The notes beneath the pieces were generated by a model that was not told where the DNA came from, did not search any database, and saw nothing but the letters and a program-made list of their open reading frames with translations. From a virus: 42,482 nucleotides of DNA. Every line of letters starts with the position of its first letter. Positions within the stretch are counted from its first letter, which is position 1. The translations under genes and the position numbers were made by a program. Positions 24,455-32,262 of the stretch are shown piece by piece. The stretch covers positions 1-42,482 of IMG/VR virus record IMGVR_UViG_3300020201_000044, one strand, 5' to 3'.

Positions 24455-27400
24455 ATGAAGACCAGCATCTTACTACTTTGTCTTATTGTTTTGTCCAGTA
24501 CGGTTTTCGGGAGTACCTACCTCGAAAACACCTACTTTGAGGACCAAGCTTCTCTAAAAGAGCAGGCCGTGGTGCCTGCATCCGAAGACACCTACGGAAA
24601 AATCTTCGTAATGAACGACCGCAAGCTCTACTACAAGGACTCTTTGGGTGCCTCCTTTGACGTGCTTTTGGGAGGCAACGCCGCTCTGGATTCTCTTCTG
24701 GACGTGGATGTTGCAACCCCTGCCACCGGGGACCTTTTGGTTTTCGACGGCACTGAGTGGGTTGATTCTACCAACATCTATTTGGACTCCACGGGGTTGG
24801 GACTGGGCAACGCCACCCACGACAACGCCTTGATCCTGGACCTTACCACCACCACCAAGGGTTCTCGCCCCTGCCCCCTGATGACTGAGGTCCAAAGGGA
24901 TGCCCTCGTAGGTCCTTTGCCCGTCGGGACTTGCATCATCAACTCAACTTCCGTTTCCTATGAATTCTGGGACGGTGCCACCTTTGTGGCCCTGGGCGCT
25001 GGCGGGATGGCCCCTTGGGCGACGGCCTCAAACTACGAGATCGACGATGTGGTCCACGTCAACAACCTCATCTACAAGTCTATAACTAATCACGTCTCTG
25101 GCGTTTTCGCCACGGATCTTGGGAATGGGGATTGGGTTGAGATCTCTGCCCTGAATTTCAACTCCCCCGTGACCGGAGTGAACCTTCTGACCAACGGCGG
25201 AACCAGCAAAAGCTTGACTGCTTCCAATGGCGGCATGGTCTACTCCGATGCTGATTCCTTTGAGATCGGGTCCGTCGGAACTTCCGGCCAGGCCCTCCTC
25301 TCCGGCGCCGCCGGGGCCTATTCCTGGTTCAACCCCGCACAATTTAGCTTCATTATGGGTGGAGCATCCGGGGCACTCACGGCCCTAGGGCCTTTGACCG
25401 ACGGACAACTCCTGATTGGCAGCACGGGCGTGGCGCCTGCCGCCTCCTCCCTAACCGGAACCGCCAACCAGATCACCGTGACCCCCGGGGCCGGTTCCAT
25501 CACCCTGTCCCTCCCTCAAAGCATTGCCACAACAGACAACGTGACCTTCGGGAGTGTGAAAGATTCTTCCCTCACTGCCGGACGGAATACCTTTGCCGGC
25601 ACCGCTGGCGATCTCTCTGATGACGGGGATTGGTTGTTCAACACGGCCGGAAACGTTGTCACACTGACCAGCGGTCAGATGAATGTGGACAGCTTGCGCC
25701 TGGATGGGGACACCCTCTCAAACCAGGGCAGTGCCGGGGATGTCGTCATCCAGGCCGATCCTGCGGGGGTAGGCGGGCGGGCGAAGTTCACCAACGGGAC
25801 TTCTTCCGAATACTACATCGGCTCCAATAATCCTGAACTCAAGCAGATGATGCTCTATCCCTCCTTTGAAGAGAGCGTGGCGGAACTCCAGTGTGACTTT
25901 TGCTCTGGATTTACCCAGCAGACCTCCACCGGAGTGGAGGGGGAGTTGTATGGCCTATTCTACGCACGGGCCTCTTACGCTGGGGCCGCAACGGACACCA
26001 TTTATGTGATGCCTGGGACCAACTTCGACGACGACATGCCCGCGTCCGTTTCTTGTTGGATCAACACCGCACGCGCAGGCGTCACCTTCCGTTTCTCAAA
26101 CACCTTTGACGGCGACTCGGACAGCCAGGTCGTAAGCTCCGGCGGCACCTGGGCCAAGTACACTGCCCAGGGAACTTGCCGGGCAGGCATTGGCGAAGGT
26201 TGCGGATGGAAGATCGTGGACAACACCTCCGAAGCCGGAGTCGTCGACATCAACGGATGCTCGATCGAGCTTGGGAACTCCGGCCTGGCCCTCACTAGCT
26301 CGGGGGTTTCCGGCATCCTGCCCATGTCCAAGGGGGGTACCAATAAGGCGATGACCGCTGTAAATGGGGGAATCGTTTATTCGGATGCCGATTCTCAGGA
26401 AGTGACCTCCGCTCAAACTGCTGGACGAATCGTTCTTTGGGGCGGCGCTGGCGCACCCACCGCCTATGCCCCTACCGCAGATCGGGTTCTATTTGCAGGT
26501 ACGAGCGGGGTAGCTGCCGACGATGCCGGAATGACCTACACCGCTACCACAGATACCCTAAATGTTGGAAACGTGAGCGTGACCTCAACGACGGAGGCGA
26601 CCCGCAATATGGGGAATATCCCCACGGCGAGTCAACCCAGCGCCGCCGCCAACACCGACAAGTGCTACATGGACACCAGCATTCACGCTATGCTGTGTTC
26701 CGACGGGGTGAACTGGAACCTACAAGGGATAGGCGTCGATCAAGCGAAAGTTTTCGGTTCTATTTTGTGGGTTCCGACTACGGCGAACTTTTGGACACGC
26801 ACCTCGGGGGCCTTTGGGAGCTACTCGGCAAATGCCGCGATTGCCGCCCCCACGGTAACAGGAAACGCCACGGCTCCGGGTACCCGCATTCCCGCCCTCG
26901 TCTTTGCTTCCATGCCTGTCGGGGACTACGAGATCACGGTTAATGGCGGGGCATTGACGGGCGCCGGTTCCTACTGTGCCTATCGTGTGACCGACGGGAC
27001 AAACAACACAGCACAATCTGAGGTCGTTGCTAACGCCGGGGCGTCGATTTCTTCGGGCAATATGTCCACGCGCCTGTCCTACACAACGGCGCAAACAAAC
27101 GTCACGTTGCAGATACAGGGCAAGGGGAATAATGGGTCCTATACTTGCGACATTGGAAAAAACGTTGGGGACACGCAGAGCTTAGAAATCATAGTTAAAT
27201 ACTTCCCGCCCTTGAGCGCCACCTACTCGGTCCCTAGTCCCGATTTTGACTTAATCGACGGGGGGGCCATGACCATCGGGGCGACGACGACACCGCCCAC
27301 AAAGGGAACGATCGTTACTGACCGCGTGCTGTACTCGCGCAAGGGCCAGCGTCTTCTTGCGGATTATCAGTTCTCGCAATCCGCTGCCGGTACTAGTGGA

Positions 27401-28093
27401 ACTGGGGATTACCTCTTTACCTTGCCCGCCGGACTCTCCTTTGACTCCACCAAGGTCAACTTTTACACCGGGACATTCTTTAGCGCGACCACAGCGAACG
27501 AAAGCGCAAAGGCCTTTGTCGGTACGGGTTCAGTGGGCCAAAGCCTTAGTAACGGGTACATAGGTCTAACGAAGCTTTACGCCTACGACGCTACAAGATT
27601 CAGGGTCGTGTCGAACTACTCAAACGGTGCAGGTACCGGGGAAGGCGGTCCAACTGTTATGGGGTCCACGACTGTCGGCGACCTTAGCTTAGGACCGACA
27701 GGGTTCGGCTTTAAGATCGACGTGCCTATCAGCGGATGGACCGGGCAACACTTGATTACTGCCACACTCCGGGACGCGGTAAAGACCGTTGGCACGCCGA
27801 ACGGGCAACCTAAATTCTACAGCGCCAAGGTCTCCGGCGCAGGAGTGGTCACGGGTGAGGTCGGAGATTTCATAGACGGAAACTGTGCTGTGGCGGCGAG
27901 TATCGCGACATGTACCTGGACCGTCGGGGCCTTCACTACAGTGGCCAACTGCGTGGCCATGAACACAATAAACACATCAAGATTTATGACCGCGGATGCT
28001 ACCACGACTACAGTTTCGGGGACTTTTAAAGGTTGGTCCGACGGCGGGGGAGCAGGCCTAAACGACTTTACGCTTTTGTGCCACGGATACTAA
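24455..28093 (+). CDS. Large modular fibre/adhesin-like protein with a signal peptide
   Basis: A 1212-residue protein following the fibre gene by one codon step. It begins with a Sec signal peptide (KTSILLLCLIVLSSTVFG), unusual for a tail component. Two related repeats occur: around residue 250 (GGTSKSLTASNGGMVYSDAD) and around residue 625 (GGTNKAMTAVNGGIVYSDAD), a pattern seen in bacterial and phage fibre shafts. The last 450 residues are beta-rich, Thr/Gly-rich and contain paired Cys. Codon use changes from about 26.6 kb onward, as if the receptor-binding end was exchanged. It may be a second fibre or tailspike, or a protein displayed on the host surface. Confidence 0.7.
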   Translation: MKTSILLLCLIVLSSTVFGSTYLENTYFEDQASLKEQAVVPASEDTYGKIFVMNDRKLYYKDSLGASFDVLLGGNAALDSLLDVDVATPATGDLLVFDGTEWVDSTNIYLDSTGLGLGNATHDNALILDLTTTTKGSRPCPLMTEVQRDALVGPLPVGTCIINSTSVSYEFWDGATFVALGAGGMAPWATASNYEIDDVVHVNNLIYKSITNHVSGVFATDLGNGDWVEISALNFNSPVTGVNLLTNGGTSKSLTASNGGMVYSDADSFEIGSVGTSGQALLSGAAGAYSWFNPAQFSFIMGGASGALTALGPLTDGQLLIGSTGVAPAASSLTGTANQITVTPGAGSITLSLPQSIATTDNVTFGSVKDSSLTAGRNTFAGTAGDLSDDGDWLFNTAGNVVTLTSGQMNVDSLRLDGDTLSNQGSAGDVVIQADPAGVGGRAKFTNGTSSEYYIGSNNPELKQMMLYPSFEESVAELQCDFCSGFTQQTSTGVEGELYGLFYARASYAGAATDTIYVMPGTNFDDDMPASVSCWINTARAGVTFRFSNTFDGDSDSQVVSSGGTWAKYTAQGTCRAGIGEGCGWKIVDNTSEAGVVDINGCSIELGNSGLALTSSGVSGILPMSKGGTNKAMTAVNGGIVYSDADSQEVTSAQTAGRIVLWGGAGAPTAYAPTADRVLFAGTSGVAADDAGMTYTATTDTLNVGNVSVTSTTEATRNMGNIPTASQPSAAANTDKCYMDTSIHAMLCSDGVNWNLQGIGVDQAKVFGSILWVPTTANFWTRTSGAFGSYSANAAIAAPTVTGNATAPGTRIPALVFASMPVGDYEITVNGGALTGAGSYCAYRVTDGTNNTAQSEVVANAGASISSGNMSTRLSYTTAQTNVTLQIQGKGNNGSYTCDIGKNVGDTQSLEIIVKYFPPLSATYSVPSPDFDLIDGGAMTIGATTTPPTKGTIVTDRVLYSRKGQRLLADYQFSQSAAGTSGTGDYLFTLPAGLSFDSTKVNFYTGTFFSATTANESAKAFVGTGSVGQSLSNGYIGLTKLYAYDATRFRVVSNYSNGAGTGEGGPTVMGSTTVGDLSLGPTGFGFKIDVPISGWTGQHLITATLRDAVKTVGTPNGQPKFYSAKVSGAGVVTGEVGDFIDGNCAVAASIATCTWTVGAFTTVANCVAMNTINTSRFMTADATTTTVSGTFKGWSDGGGAGLNDFTLLCHGY

Positions 28094-28105
28094 ACTAGGA
28101 GATTT

Positions 28106-28528
28106 ATGAACGCACTTGAAATCCACACCCGAGAACTTAAACAACTCGACGCCAATTACAAACAGGTTGATACCTACGTTGACGGGTTGAACCTGCACGC
28201 GGACCTTGTTGCCCCCATGAAGGCGTCACTTAAGGAAAAAATCCTTAAGAAAATGGAATCTCGCTCCGGGGACTTGGCGGAACAGGTCCTAAGCGAGGAA
28301 CACGTCAAAATCAACACCGAGATCAAAGAGGCGAAAGAGGCGGCCGAAGCTGCAAAGAAAGCGGCGGAAGCCGCGGCCGAAGAAGCCGCCCTGGTCACCA
28401 AGTTCCTGATCATCATCGGCGAAATCAATGCCGAGACACCCGATTCCATCGTCGTGGCCGCGCCCCCGCACACAAGCGCCCAGCTATGGGAGCTTATCCA
28501 GGAACACGAAGACGCCAAGATCAAGTAA
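28106..28528 (+). CDS. Hypothetical coiled-coil protein
   Basis: A 140-residue acidic protein with AGGAG before the ATG. Residues about 65-100 are an uninterrupted Ala/Glu/Lys helix (EIKEAKEAAEAAKKAAEAAA), probably a trimeric or dimeric coiled coil. The end is short and contains TPDSIVVAAPPHTSAQLWEL. It lies between the fibre-like gene and the lysis genes, so a fibre chaperone or accessory tail factor is possible, but this is position-based only. Confidence 0.6.
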   Translation: MNALEIHTRELKQLDANYKQVDTYVDGLNLHADLVAPMKASLKEKILKKMESRSGDLAEQVLSEEHVKINTEIKEAKEAAEAAKKAAEAAAEEAALVTKFLIIIGEINAETPDSIVVAAPPHTSAQLWELIQEHEDAKIK

Positions 28529-28549
28529 CCCATAACCCATGGAGGGGCG

Positions 28550-28813
28550 ATGAGGGAAAGACTCGCCCAATGGGCAGGCCAAGAATCAATGAAGCTCGTG
28601 TTCGTCGGTCTGGCCGGGCTTATCGGATGGATCTGGTCTTTCATCGCCACCGTCCCAATGGTCCATCAGGTGAGAGCAGACGTGGTCGAGATCCTTCAGG
28701 CCAGAGATGCCGACCTTGCGAAAAGAGTCGGCGTGGTGGACAATAAACTAGATCGAGTCATTTTATATTTATGCATCAAGGAACGCATACGCGATCCGAG
28801 AATTTGCAATTAA
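28550..28813 (+). CDS. Small single-span membrane protein of the lysis region
   Basis: An 87-residue protein with one hydrophobic helix at about residues 15-38 (LVFVGLAGLIGWIWSFIATV), followed by a charged coiled-coil-like stretch and two Cys near the end. GGAGGGG precedes the ATG. It stands directly before a holin-like gene, and may act as a second holin, an antiholin or a lysis accessory factor. Confidence 0.6.
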   Translation: MRERLAQWAGQESMKLVFVGLAGLIGWIWSFIATVPMVHQVRADVVEILQARDADLAKRVGVVDNKLDRVILYLCIKERIRDPRICN

Positions 28814-28823
28814 AGGAGTTCGC

Positions 28824-29006
28824 ATGGAAAGCAAGAAGCCCTGGCAGTCTAAGACCAATTGGATGGCAGTGATTGTGGCACTGGTTGCTTTTATTCCTGG
28901 TGTTGGCGAGTACGTCGGCAAAAACGTTGAAGTAGTGGGCCTGCTCCTTGGCGCACTGTTTGCTGGCCTTCGCATGATCTCCAAGGGCAAAATCTCAATC
29001 GAGTAG
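28824..29006 (+). CDS. Holin-like protein
   Basis: A 60-residue protein that opens with KKPWQSKTNW, a basic stretch often seen at the start of small phage holins, followed by two hydrophobic helices separated by a Pro/Gly turn (VIVALVAFIPGVGEYVG, then VGLLLGALFAGLRMISK) and a Lys-rich tail. It would form holes in the inner membrane and time lysis, releasing or activating the lysin. AAAGGAG lies upstream. Only 7 bases separate it from the i-spanin gene. Confidence 0.7.
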   Translation: MESKKPWQSKTNWMAVIVALVAFIPGVGEYVGKNVEVVGLLLGALFAGLRMISKGKISIE

Positions 29007-29013
29007 GTGAAAG

Positions 29014-29283
29014 ATGGGCGCCGAATGGTTGGCACTTCTTAAGAGCATTGGAACCATCGTGGCGAGCACGATGGTTCTTCTTGAGGAAAGAGAGAGGAAG
29101 AGTCTGTACAGGGAGCACCACGACTGCCTTCAGGAGCTTGAAGATGCCAAAAATGCCGCTGATTACTACAATTCTGATGTCGATAACTCTCGCATCCGCC
29201 TGCGCATCTTCTTGGATGCCTACGGGGCCCTCCTTGGAAGCAAGAACTTGGGAACCGTGCCAGGCAAAGCACCAACTGCCTGA
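29014..29283 (+). CDS. Putative i-spanin (Rz-like)
   Basis: An 89-residue protein with a hydrophobic N-terminal segment (WLALLKSIGTIVASTMVLL) followed by a charged helix (EERERKSLYREHHDCLQELE) that extends to the C-terminus, the inner-membrane spanin layout. The membrane part holds a Lys, so it is a marginal helix. An o-spanin-like gene is nested in another frame at 29144, which is the main support. Together the two proteins would fuse inner and outer membranes at the end of lysis. Confidence 0.65.
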   Translation: MGAEWLALLKSIGTIVASTMVLLEERERKSLYREHHDCLQELEDAKNAADYYNSDVDNSRIRLRIFLDAYGALLGSKNLGTVPGKAPTA

Positions 29284-29440
29284 CGCTATCGGAAAGGGCT
29301 GGTGTTACCGTGAGAAATTCAAGCGTAAAAAAGTCGTCGTCTTCAGCGAGTATGAAGGCCGTACTCACTTCTGTGCTTGGGCGGATATGGCCTGCTACAA
29401 AGTTTGGGGATTGGATCAAAAGGTTCTCTCCCCTCGGTAG
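29144..29440 (+). CDS. Putative o-spanin lipoprotein (Rz1-like), nested in the i-spanin gene
   Basis: A 98-residue frame starting at ATG 29144 with AGGAG seven bases upstream, inside the i-spanin gene in a different frame. It opens with a Lys, then a hydrophobic core and a Cys (MPLITTILMSITLASAC), a near-standard lipobox: LASAC has Ala at the -3 place. The mature part contains Pro and basic residues. Overlapping Rz/Rz1 pairs are well known. This o-spanin runs 157 bases past the i-spanin stop and overlaps the next gene, longer than the usual Rz1 of 60 or so residues. Confidence 0.65.
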   Translation: MPKMPLITTILMSITLASACASSWMPTGPSLEARTWEPCQAKHQLPDAIGKGWCYREKFKRKKVVVFSEYEGRTHFCAWADMACYKVWGLDQKVLSPR

Positions 29441-30506
29441 TCGTGAGGTTTACTGGGCCTGGGTCTTTACTCTCCTGCCCCTTTTCACGTTTGCAGTCCC
29501 CGGCGGGGATTTAAGGTTTGCCAAAGAGCAGGCCTTTTTCCTTTGCACAACGGTGGGACTTCTCCTCTGGGGGTGTCGAAAAGGAAGTTGGCAACGCCCC
29601 CATTTCCTGCCCCTTATCGTCCTTCTAACCATGGCGTTTTTCAATCGGCCACACCCCTACATGCTGGCCCCCTACCAACAGCTTTTGTGCTTCACCTTTG
29701 GGTGTCTGGCCTTCGTTCAATTTCTGGAAATCTCTCGGTGGGACTCCATTAAGAAGGGGATCCAGATATCTCTCGTCCTTCAGATACTTTGGCTTGTCGC
29801 CAATTACTTCAAAACAGACCCCTGGGAGTGGATCGGGACCGAAGAGATGGCCGAAACCGTCCGTAGGGCCCGCGACGCCAGGGGACATATCATCGGCATG
29901 GTCCACCAGCCCAGCCTTTCGGCCGCCTTTTTGGCGGGCTGCCTGCCCTTTGCGCCCCTTTGGATGCTGCCCTTTGGACTTGCCGCCCTTTGGGTCTTCC
30001 ATTCCTCTATGGCCTTGGGAGCAGTGGGGCTTTGGCTGGGGTTCCTCGCTTGCAAAAAGCTCAGGATCCCTCTCTGGGCGGTCCTGGTGGGATTGGGCTT
30101 GGCCTTTGTCTGTCTTCCCCTTTTGCCGGAGAGTCTCACCGGACCCGGCGGTCGTCTGATTGCCTGGAAGGCCTTCTTTAACGCTCCCGCCACCCCCCTT
30201 GAATGGATTTTTGGAAGGGGTCTGGGGTGGGTTTGGTCCGAATTCCCCAAAATCTCGGGGCCTATAAATGGGGAGCTTTTTCAGCATTTGCACATGGAGG
30301 TCCTTGAGATACAGGCCGCCTGGGGGGTAGTGGGATTCGCCATCTGGATTACTCTTTTATCCTTTATCCGAGACCGCCAATCTCCTTGGTTCTGGAGCTT
30401 TTTTATCCTTTGGGTGAACTCCATGGGGAACCTGACCTTCCACATAGTTCCAACTTCCCTTTTAATGGTGTTGTGCTACGCTAGAATCGTTATAACTAAA
30501 AATTAA
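29310..30506 (+). CDS. O-antigen polymerase/ligase-like membrane protein (Wzy/WaaL type)
   Basis: A 398-residue protein with about ten hydrophobic helices. The long periplasmic-type loop near residues 285-340 has GRLIAWKAFFNAPATP, then GRGLGWVWSEF and HLHMEVLEIQAAWGVVGFA, the arrangement of the Wzy_C/O-antigen ligase family (Gly-Arg-x-x-x-Trp, Gly-x-Gly, His-x-x-x-Glu and a Gly-x-x-Gly turn). Such phage genes change the host O-antigen and stop reinfection. The start is uncertain: GTG 29310 or ATG 29352; both overlap the o-spanin gene. Loss of a strong ribosome site suggests low or coupled expression. Confidence 0.7.
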   Translation: MRNSSVKKSSSSASMKAVLTSVLGRIWPATKFGDWIKRFSPLGSREVYWAWVFTLLPLFTFAVPGGDLRFAKEQAFFLCTTVGLLLWGCRKGSWQRPHFLPLIVLLTMAFFNRPHPYMLAPYQQLLCFTFGCLAFVQFLEISRWDSIKKGIQISLVLQILWLVANYFKTDPWEWIGTEEMAETVRRARDARGHIIGMVHQPSLSAAFLAGCLPFAPLWMLPFGLAALWVFHSSMALGAVGLWLGFLACKKLRIPLWAVLVGLGLAFVCLPLLPESLTGPGGRLIAWKAFFNAPATPLEWIFGRGLGWVWSEFPKISGPINGELFQHLHMEVLEIQAAWGVVGFAIWITLLSFIRDRQSPWFWSFFILWVNSMGNLTFHIVPTSLLMVLCYARIVITKN

Positions 30507-30517
30507 GGTAGGTGGGT

Positions 30518-31006
30518 ATGCTCCAAAAGACTCTGGCCCTGTTTGCTGTTTTGGTCACGTCCGTTTCTTTTGCCGATGAAGCGGTTCCCCCCAGCATCCT
30601 GGCCCAACGGATTGCCAATTTGGAGGCCCGCAAAATTGCCAAGGCAATTTTGAAAGTCGCTACCGGGGATTCTCTGGCCGCCGACGCGTCGGTCACCCTG
30701 CGCGGCGCCTCTCGCATCCCTCCAGGATCAATCATCCTGCGCACCTACGCTTTTATCAAAGAACAGGCCGCATCCGCATCCGGCAACACCCTCGCCTTCG
30801 GCTGTGAGGCCACCAATGACCTGGTGGAGGCCTTCGTCTCCAATACTCCCACCACCACGGACCGCATAGAAGGCAAATCCACCGGCACGACCGCCACTTC
30901 AATCTATTCTGACGGCTGTACCCTAACCGCTAAGATCGGGGGAGGGGGCTCCGGCATCTCTGACGGAACCGTCTACCTCTACGTCGAGTACGCCAACGGC
31001 AATTAG
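30518..31006 (+). CDS. Signal-peptide-bearing protein resembling the decoration protein
   Basis: A 162-residue protein with a clear Sec signal peptide (LQKTLALFAVLVTSVSFA, cut before DEAVPP). The mature part has a helix, then RIPPGSIILRTYAFIKEQ and ends DGTVYLYVEYANGN, the same order of motifs as IPEGARVIDAFAHIP and VQYTVICSLG in the head decoration-like protein at 12786. Overall identity looks low, so common ancestry is only suggested. Two Cys could form a disulphide. ATG 30518 follows AAGGTAGG. It is the last gene of the rightward block; the next gene is leftward and its stop lies 5 bases away. Confidence 0.6.
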   Translation: MLQKTLALFAVLVTSVSFADEAVPPSILAQRIANLEARKIAKAILKVATGDSLAADASVTLRGASRIPPGSIILRTYAFIKEQAASASGNTLAFGCEATNDLVEAFVSNTPTTTDRIEGKSTGTTATSIYSDGCTLTAKIGGGGSGISDGTVYLYVEYANGN

Positions 31007-31011
31007 GTCTC

Positions 31012-31323
31012 TTAAAGGCCGTCCACTTCTTCGGGAGTGGGCGGGGTCGAAGAGCAGGGAGGCACTTTGGTCCCTTTTTTCTTTAGGCCATCGATCTCCG
31101 CCTTTGCCTGTTTAAACGTCTCGGATTTCTCCAAAATGGATTGAGACATGTGGGCGTGGATCTGCCCCAAATGCGCCCGCATCCAAGTCAAAACTCCCTG
31201 AATCTCCCTTTGGTGTTGGACGATCTCACGAAGCAGAAGTGTGGTTGTCCGGCCGGGGGCCGGCGTCTTCTTTGCTGGGCCCATCACTGCCGTGGGGTGT
31301 TTCCTCTTTAGTACCTTTTTCAT
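31012..31323 (-). CDS. Hypothetical protein, 103 residues
   Basis: Not recognised. The start chosen is ATG 31323 behind AAGGAAATGGAAA; a longer frame to 31434 is possible but has no ribosome site. It has a basic N-terminus, a helix around residues 25-75 (LLLREIVQHQREIQGVLTWM) and a Pro/Thr-rich end. It overlaps the upstream gene by 98 bases in another frame. It is the last gene of the leftward block and converges with the gene at 30518. The tail EEVDGL weakly resembles the acidic Asp-Leu endings elsewhere. Confidence 0.5.
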   Translation of the reverse strand: MKKVLKRKHPTAVMGPAKKTPAPGRTTTLLLREIVQHQREIQGVLTWMRAHLGQIHAHMSQSILEKSETFKQAKAEIDGLKKKGTKVPPCSSTPPTPEEVDGL

Positions 31324-31864
31324 TTTCCATTTCCTTTTTTTGCAGCTGGGCCACTTTGCTTTGGACCTTCTGCTTTTGACTTTTAATGTAAGTGGCGAGT
31401 TGGGTCTTCTGCCTGTGGGTGAAGGTGTCTTCACAGTAGGAGCGCATGAGTTTAAGCTCCAGGTTCTGGTCGGCGTAGGCGACCATGGTCATGCGCTCCT
31501 CTTCCACCGAACTCTCAAAATCCCGGCTGATGCGCTCATAGGACTCCACATTGGTTTTTAGGTGTGGCCAGAAGACACTCCAAAAAAACATAAGATTTTC
31601 GGCAAAGGATCTGCTGGCCGGAAACTTGGGGCCATAGGCGCCTAGGAGGAAGTCGAACATCCCCCAATCGGCGGTTAGTCCGTGGCGGATTTCCTCTCGA
31701 TCCGATAAAACCAGCATCTTATTCTCTTTGGCCTCTCGCCACCGCTGCATGGTTTCATGGTTTCGGGCGTGAAGCTCGGAGGTTTCATCCCTCACAATCT
31801 TGTTTTTGGAAAGATCGGTCAGCTTAGGGCCTGCCTTTTTCTCATTCATCGGTAAATTCTCCAT
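31226..31864 (-). CDS. Hypothetical protein, 212 residues
   Basis: Not recognised. Start ATG 31864 with AGGAG, 19 bases inside the amidase gene. The middle (about residues 60-115, MFDFLLGAYGPKFPASRSF then FFWSVFWPHLKTN) is rich in aromatic residues and the C-terminal third is a charged Lys/Gln helix with a polar tail. No membrane helix long enough to span the bilayer was seen. Its place after the amidase and helicase suggests a role in DNA metabolism or host control. Confidence 0.6.
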   Translation of the reverse strand: MENLPMNEKKAGPKLTDLSKNKIVRDETSELHARNHETMQRWREAKENKMLVLSDREEIRHGLTADWGMFDFLLGAYGPKFPASRSFAENLMFFWSVFWPHLKTNVESYERISRDFESSVEEERMTMVAYADQNLELKLMRSYCEDTFTHRQKTQLATYIKSQKQKVQSKVAQLQKKEMENEKGTKEETPHGSDGPSKEDAGPRPDNHTSAS

Positions 31865-32262
31865 AGGATCTCCTGAAATACGCCAAAGTTTGGGCAACTC
31901 TTGTCTTTGTTGAAATGGTTGTGGGGTCTGACGTTCCAGAAGTGGATCCCGAAGACGTTCATGATTTTCCGGATCTCTTCGGCCGCCACGTCCAACTGGT
32001 GTGAGGGGAAGGTGTTCCGTCCGCCCAGGCAAATGCCGATGGAATTCTGATTATTCCCCTCGCAGTGGGCGCCCACCACATCGAAGGGTCTGCCCTTTTG
32101 AACCTTCCCTTTTTGGGTGATGAAAAGGTGGTATCCCACGTCCGAGAACCCTCGGGCCAGATGCCATTCTCTGATGATCGAAATGTCATCGTGGGCGGAG
32201 ATGCCCGAGTCGGAGCAATGGACCACCACCGTGTCGATTTTTTCAAGGCTTCTTTTGGTCAC
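31846..32262 (-). CDS. N-acetylmuramoyl-L-alanine amidase (T7 lysozyme-like)
   Basis: A 138-residue protein of the Amidase_2/T7 gp3.5 type; T7 lysozyme has 151. The N-terminal TVVVHCSDS has the first zinc His; ISIIREWHLARGFSDVGYHL is the conserved core; GAHCEGNNQNSIGICLGG follows; and HNHFNKDKSCPNF supplies the later His and Cys ligands. It cuts the bond between MurNAc and the first peptide residue. It is the only lysin candidate seen. Its leftward position, apart from the holin and spanins, mirrors T7, where lysozyme also represses the phage polymerase, but no such polymerase is seen here. GTG start overlaps the helicase stop (GTGA). Confidence 0.92.
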   Translation of the reverse strand: MTKRSLEKIDTVVVHCSDSGISAHDDISIIREWHLARGFSDVGYHLFITQKGKVQKGRPFDVVGAHCEGNNQNSIGICLGGRNTFPSHQLDVAAEEIRKIMNVFGIHFWNVRPHNHFNKDKSCPNFGVFQEILWRIYR

